A stretch of 64,000 nucleotides of DNA. Origin: Paracoccaceae bacterium (GTDB lineage: Bacteria; Pseudomonadota; Alphaproteobacteria; Rhodobacterales; Rhodobacteraceae). The notes under the pieces were generated by a model. That model did not search any database and had not been told where the DNA came from. It saw only the letters and a list, made by a program, of their open reading frames with translations. Where the stretch lies: positions 1 through 64,000 of the forward strand of contig JACVZW010000019.1 in NCBI GenBank assembly GCA_014654775.1, written 5' to 3'. Positions 60,338 to 64,000 of the stretch are shown one piece after another. Position 1 is the stretch's first letter. Each line of letters begins with the position of its first letter. A program made the position numbers and the translations under genes.

Positions 60338-61027
60338 ATGGACCAGATGAAGCGATATGCCGTCTATTACGCGCCCCCAGAGGGCGGTTTCGCCACCCGT
60401 GCTGCGGAATGGTTGGGCTGGAATGCGATCACCGGGGCGGCCGTTTCTGGCCCGGTGCTGGAGGGGTTGCCCGAGGGGCTTGGCGACATCACAGCCGATC
60501 CCCGGAAATACGGGTTCCATGGCACGATCCGTGCGCCGTTCCGGCCTGCAGACGGGCTGGACCGGGCCGCAGTAGAGGCGGCGGTCGCGGCCTTGGCGGC
60601 GCGGCTGGCCCCCGTCACCTGTGACGGGCTGGTGCTGGAGAATCTGCAGGGGTTTCTTGCCCTGACGCCCGCCGGATGCGAGGCGGCGCTGCTGGAGCTG
60701 GGGGCCGCTGTGGTGGAGGGGACAGATGGCCTGCGTGCGCCCCTGACAGAGGCCGAAATCGCGCGGCGGCGTCCCGAGCGGCTGTCGACCCGGCAGCGAG
60801 AATTGCTGGCGCGCTGGGGATATCCGTATGTGATGGAAGAATTCCGGTTCCATCTCACGCTGACCGATCAACTGGCGGAGCGGGTGGCCGGGCCGGTGGC
60901 GGCGGCGCTGCTGGCGCATTTCGCGCCCGTGCTGCCGCGCCCCTTCGAGATCACGGACCTGTGCCTCTTCGGCGAGGATGGGGCGGGACGGTTCCATCTT
61001 CTGTCGCGTCACGCCTTGACCGGCTGA
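60338..61027 (+). CDS. DUF1045 phosphonate-metabolism-associated protein (2H phosphoesterase-like)
   Basis: A 229-residue protein with two HxT/S-type motifs of the 2H phosphoesterase superfamily: YGFHGTIRAPF near residue 66 and EFRFHLTLTDQ near 170. The family (PF06299) is regularly found in C-P lyase loci and is thought to act on phosphodiester intermediates such as 5-phosphoribosyl 1,2-cyclic phosphate, though this is not proven for all members. It is encoded on the strand opposite to the other phn genes, and its 3' end overlaps phnN by 19 bp. Confidence 0.88.
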   Translation: MDQMKRYAVYYAPPEGGFATRAAEWLGWNAITGAAVSGPVLEGLPEGLGDITADPRKYGFHGTIRAPFRPADGLDRAAVEAAVAALAARLAPVTCDGLVLENLQGFLALTPAGCEAALLELGAAVVEGTDGLRAPLTEAEIARRRPERLSTRQRELLARWGYPYVMEEFRFHLTLTDQLAERVAGPVAAALLAHFAPVLPRPFEITDLCLFGEDGAGRFHLLSRHALTG

Positions 61028-61554
61028 AGCGCGGCCAGAAAGCGGGACACGCCCTGTGCGACGGGGCCGTCGTTCAGCACGTCGATCACATGCAGGTTGG
61101 CGGGCAGGTCGAAGCTGGGCCTTTGCAGGCGGGCGGCGATATCCTCGCGGCTTTCGCGGCCCCGGGCGAGGAGGCGGTCCATCAGCACCGAGGACGGCGC
61201 GGTGACGCGGATCACGATCAGGTCGGGGAAAAGCTGCGCCGCAGGGTCCAGCGCGGCGCGGGAACCGTTGAAAAGGACGTCGCGCCCTGCATGGCGCTGG
61301 TCGATCTGGGCGGCGGGCAGGCCATAGCGCAGGCCATGTGCGCGCCAATCCAGCGCGAAATCGCCCCGCGCCTTGCGGGTGGCGAAGTCGGCCTCGGTGA
61401 CGCCGTCGAACTCCTCTCCCCCCAGTTCGGAGGGGCGGGTGATGACGCGGCGGACGATCACCAGATCGGGCCGCGCGGCGCGGGCGGCGGCGATCAGTGT
61501 GTCCTTGCCCGCGCCGGAGGGGCCGACGACGGCGAAGAGGCGGCCGATGGTCAT
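61009..61554 (-). CDS. phnN: Ribose 1,5-bisphosphokinase
   Basis: A 181-residue guanylate-kinase-like P-loop enzyme making PRPP from ribose 1,5-bisphosphate at the end of the C-P lyase pathway. It has [20 protein letters not shown] near residue 7-26, [21 protein letters not shown] and [15 protein letters not shown]. Its ATG overlaps the phnL stop by 4 bp. It is the last gene of the phnI-J-K-L-N transcription unit seen here, before the opposite-strand DUF1045 gene. Confidence 0.94.
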   Translation of the reverse strand: MTIGRLFAVVGPSGAGKDTLIAAARAARPDLVIVRRVITRPSELGGEEFDGVTEADFATRKARGDFALDWRAHGLRYGLPAAQIDQRHAGRDVLFNGSRAALDPAAQLFPDLIVIRVTAPSSVLMDRLLARGRESREDIAARLQRPSFDLPANLHVIDVLNDGPVAQGVSRFLAALQPVKA

Positions 61555-62267
61555 GCGGCGGCCCCATCCGCCTTTGGCGTGAAGCTGCCGACATCGACGA
61601 AGCGGTCGCAGACCTGCGCCCGCGCGCCTTCGTCATGGAAGATGCCGAGGATGGCGGCACCGCGCGCCTTCGCCTCGTGGATCAGCGACAGGACGACGGC
61701 GCGGTTGGCGGCGTCGAGGCTGGCGGTGGGTTCGTCAAGGAGGAGGGCGGGATAGGGATGGGCGAAGCCGCGAGCGATGTTGACGCGCTGCTGTTCGCCG
61801 CCCGAGAAGGTGGTGGGCGAGAGCGACCAGAGCCGTTCAGGGATGTTGAGGCGCGCCAGCAGATCGGCGGCACGGGCGCGGGCCTCTATCACGGGGGTGC
61901 CAAGGACGAGCAGCGGTTCGGCGACCACATCGAGCGTGGGCACGCGGGGGACGACGCGCAGGAACTGGCTGACATAGCCGAGCGTGGCGCGGCGCAGTGC
62001 GATGATCTGGCGCGGTTCGGCCTGAACGACGTCCAGATCGCCCACCATGATGCTGCCCGAGGCGGCGAGGTAGTTGCCCCAGATCATGCGCATCAGGGTG
62101 GATTTGCCCGCGCCAGAGGCCCCGATCAGGCCGACGCATTCGCCGGGGTTTACGGTCAGGTCCGCCCCGCGCATGACGGGCAGGACCGTGCCGCCCTGAT
62201 TGTGCAGGGTGAAGTTCTTGGACAGGTGCGAGACGCGGATCATCGGTTGGGTCATGTGGGTGGTCAT
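61551..62267 (-). CDS. phnL: Phosphonate C-P lyase ATP-binding protein PhnL
   Basis: A 238-residue ABC-type ATPase subunit. It has Walker [17 protein letters not shown] near residue 51, the Q-loop [22 protein letters not shown] (the PhnL-specific RVVPR), signature [32 protein letters not shown] and H-loop FHDEGAR. Such soluble ATPases work with the PhnGHIJ core rather than in transport. It starts 4 bp after the phnK stop and overlaps phnN. Confidence 0.95.
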   Translation of the reverse strand: MTTHMTQPMIRVSHLSKNFTLHNQGGTVLPVMRGADLTVNPGECVGLIGASGAGKSTLMRMIWGNYLAASGSIMVGDLDVVQAEPRQIIALRRATLGYVSQFLRVVPRVPTLDVVAEPLLVLGTPVIEARARAADLLARLNIPERLWSLSPTTFSGGEQQRVNIARGFAHPYPALLLDEPTASLDAANRAVVLSLIHEAKARGAAILGIFHDEGARAQVCDRFVDVGSFTPKADGAAA

Positions 62268-62271
62268 GGGG

Positions 62272-63072
62272 TCAGACCTGCAGGACGGAGGAGACGAGAA
62301 GCTGGGTATAGGCGTGCTGCGGATCGTCGAGCACCTGATCGGTCAGGCCCTGTTCCACCACGCGGCCCGACTTCATGACCATAAGCCGGTCGGCCAGAAG
62401 CCGCACCACGGCAAGGTCATGGGTCACGATGATGGCAGAAAGCCCCATCTCGCGCACCAGCCCGCGCAGGAGGTCAAGAAGGCGCGCCTGCACGCTGACA
62501 TCAAGGCCGCCGGTCGGTTCATCCATGAAAACAAGGCGCGGGCCGGTGACGAGGTTGCGCGCGATCTGCAGGCGCTGCTGCATGCCGCCGGAAAAGGCGG
62601 AGGGGCGGTCGTCGATCCGTTCGGCGGCAATCTCGACCCGGCCCAGCCAATCGGTCGCGCGGGCGCGGATATCGCCATAGTGGCGCGCGCCGACGGCCAT
62701 GAGGCGTTCGCCGACATTGCCGCCTGCGGTGACGCCCATGCGCAGCCCGTCGCGCGGGTTCTGGTGGACGAAGGCCCAGTCGCTGCGGGCAAGGCGGCGG
62801 CGTTCGGCCTCGGCCATCTGCAGCACGTCGCGGGGACCTTGGGCGGTGGCGAAGATCACCTCGCCCTCATCCGGACGCAGGTGGCCGGCGAGGCAGGACA
62901 GGAGGGTGGATTTGCCCGAGCCGCTTTCGCCGACGATGCCCAGCACTTCGCCGGGCCAGAGATCGAAGGAGACGTCCGCGCAACCGATGCGGCTGCCGTA
63001 GCGTTTGGTCAGGTCGCGGACAGCGAGAAGGGGGCTGTCGGCGGCGACGGGAAGGGGGTGCATGAGGGTCAT
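62272..63072 (-). CDS. phnK: Phosphonate C-P lyase ATP-binding protein PhnK
   Basis: A 266-residue ATPase of the C-P lyase complex, similar to dipeptide-transporter ATPases. It shows Walker [18 protein letters not shown] near residue 49, the PhnK segment [22 protein letters not shown], signature [32 protein letters not shown] and [15 protein letters not shown]. coli PhnK binds PhnJ on the core complex. The ATG at 63072 overlaps the phnJ stop by 4 bp; a longer frame upstream lies inside phnJ. Confidence 0.95.
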   Translation of the reverse strand: MTLMHPLPVAADSPLLAVRDLTKRYGSRIGCADVSFDLWPGEVLGIVGESGSGKSTLLSCLAGHLRPDEGEVIFATAQGPRDVLQMAEAERRRLARSDWAFVHQNPRDGLRMGVTAGGNVGERLMAVGARHYGDIRARATDWLGRVEIAAERIDDRPSAFSGGMQQRLQIARNLVTGPRLVFMDEPTGGLDVSVQARLLDLLRGLVREMGLSAIIVTHDLAVVRLLADRLMVMKSGRVVEQGLTDQVLDDPQHAYTQLLVSSVLQV

Positions 63073-63950
63073 TCTGCGGCCTCTGTCGCGAGGGGCGTGC
63101 CGAGGCGCCCGGTGAAGCCCGCTGCGCGACGGCTGCGGCAATGGTCGGTGTCGGAGCAGACATACATGCGGCTGCCCCGGTCATCGGTGATGACCTCGTC
63201 GAGATAGCTGTCCGAGGCGCCGCAGAGATCGCAGTCATGCGGGGCCTTGGACGCCTCGAACGGGTGGTCTTCGAAATCGAGGCTGACGACATGGGTATAG
63301 GGGGGAAGGGCATAGATGCGCTGTTCCCGGCCCGCACCGAAGAGTTGCAGGGCGGGGCTGTCAGAAAGTTTGGGATTGTCGAATTTCGGGATGGGGGACG
63401 GGTCCATCACATAGCGACCCTCGACCTTGACCGGGTAGGCGTAGGCGGTGGCGATATGGCCGTGGCGGGCGATGTCTTCGTAGAGCTTCACATGCATGAG
63501 GCCGTATTCTTCTAGCTCGTGCATCTTGCGCGTCTCTGTCTCGCGCGGTTCGAGGAAGCGCAGCGGTTCGGGGATCGGCACTTGATAGACGAGGATCTGG
63601 TCTTCGGTGAGCGCCTGTTCAGGAATGCGGTGGCGGGTCTGGATCAGCGTCGCTTCAGATGTCGCCTCGGTCGTGGCGATGTCGGCGGTGCGCTGGAAGA
63701 ACTTGCGGATGGAGACAGCATTGGTGGTGTCATCCGCGCCCTGGTCGATGACCTTGAGCCGGTCTTCGGGCGTGAGGCAAGCGGCGGTGACCTGCACGCC
63801 ACCCGTGCCCCAACCATAGGGCATGGGCATTTCGCGGCTGGCAAAGGGGACCTGATAACCGGGGACGGCGACGCCCTTCAGGATGGCGCGGCGGATCATG
63901 CGTTTGGTCTGTTCGTCGAGATAGGCGAAGTTATAGGCGCGGTCGGTCAT
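63069..63950 (-). CDS. phnJ: Alpha-D-ribose 1-methylphosphonate 5-phosphate C-P lyase subunit PhnJ
   Basis: A 293-residue radical-SAM catalytic subunit that breaks the C-P bond. It has the expected Cys set for the [4Fe-4S] cluster and radical chemistry: Cys240, Cys243 (CDLCG), Cys265 and Cys271 (VCSDTDHC), matching the E. coli pattern 241/244/266/272. The N-terminus FAYLDEQTKRMIRRAILKGVAVPGYQVPF and PMPYGWGTGGVQVTAA are typical. Its start overlaps the phnI stop (ATGA at 63947-63950). Confidence 0.96.
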   Translation of the reverse strand: MTDRAYNFAYLDEQTKRMIRRAILKGVAVPGYQVPFASREMPMPYGWGTGGVQVTAACLTPEDRLKVIDQGADDTTNAVSIRKFFQRTADIATTEATSEATLIQTRHRIPEQALTEDQILVYQVPIPEPLRFLEPRETETRKMHELEEYGLMHVKLYEDIARHGHIATAYAYPVKVEGRYVMDPSPIPKFDNPKLSDSPALQLFGAGREQRIYALPPYTHVVSLDFEDHPFEASKAPHDCDLCGASDSYLDEVITDDRGSRMYVCSDTDHCRSRRAAGFTGRLGTPLATEAAE

Positions 63951-64000
63951 TGGGTGACCTTTCGGGAGAGGTGGCGGAGGAAGAGGGGAAGAGTGTCCGG
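63947..64000 (-). CDS. phnI: 3' end of phnI (C-P lyase subunit), 5' part outside window
   Basis: Seventeen codons ending in TGA at 63947-63949 read PDTLPLFLRHLSRKVTQ, in the frame that overlaps phnJ by 4 bp (ATGA). Identification rests on position directly before phnJ, the standard phnI-phnJ order. Confidence 0.75.
   Translation of the reverse strand, partial: PDTLPLFLRHLSRKVTQ

Overview
The window looks like a chromosomal stretch from a high-GC alphaproteobacterium of the Rhodobacteraceae (Rhodobacter/Gemmobacter/Tabrizicola-like; the genus is a guess). The grounds are dense overlapping genes, ATGA/GTGA coupling, and a gene set typical of the family: a DUF6478 protein, a DUF4424 protein, an M17 peptidase followed by an NlpC/P60 gene, PncB-PncA, and a C-P lyase operon. 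I found no tRNA, rRNA, CRISPR array, transposase, integrase or phage gene. Most of the window is housekeeping and metabolic.

Layout. 0-15 kb: 3' part of a hybrid histidine kinase, YaaA, RecQ, YggT, a hotdog thioesterase, an MFS transporter, MepA, a phytase-like esterase, a queuosine-precursor transporter, a short candidate RNA with a 17-nt complement to the 16S rRNA 3' end, ArfB, a phosphotransferase, PncB/PncA and TrhO. 13.8-26.8 kb: a galactoside catabolic island with an IclR regulator, an ABC sugar transporter (ATPase on the opposite strand), alpha-galactosidase, KDGal kinase, KDPGal aldolase, an SMP-30 lactonase, a GH42 beta-galactosidase and a convergent GH13 alpha-glucosidase. The genes assemble most of a De Ley-Doudoroff route, but the dehydrogenase and galactonate dehydratase are not here. 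27-32.5 kb: two MFS transporters, DUF4424, Asd, and a 60-codon gene behind a structured leader. 32.7-34.9 kb: an SbtB-like PII protein, an SbtA-type bicarbonate transporter and a beta-carbonic anhydrase. 35-45 kb: peptidases, TetR, NYN, FolC, AccD, GNAT, a stand-alone M23 protein and hypotheticals. 45-55.7 kb: an old yellow enzyme/FadH-type reductase, LysR, an OmpA-like protein, GNAT, a CinA-like protein, Map, S-formylglutathione hydrolase, DUF188, EamA, HAD, and an ornithine cyclodeaminase family enzyme.

The most interesting region is 55.7-59.1 kb. An ECF sigma factor and a membrane anti-sigma factor are separated by a 25-residue reading frame made of 12-bp repeats, coupled by ATGA at both ends. 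Next come a secreted protein with an Asp-rich tail and a divergent secreted subtilisin-like protease with an Asp-rich N-terminus. All three transcription units carry the same promoter pattern, GGAAT-N16/17-CGTTGT, which suggests a self-contained autoregulated sigma regulon. 59.1-64 kb holds C-P lyase genes phnM, DUF1045, phnN, phnL, phnK, phnJ and the last codons of phnI.

Other signals: a family of six same-orientation intergenic repeats (two within longer ~140-bp copies with covarying hairpins), a G30-C12 homopolymer after map that may be an assembly artefact, and a strand-composition switch near 18 kb independent of gene direction. All names rest on reading motifs by eye; no database search was run.
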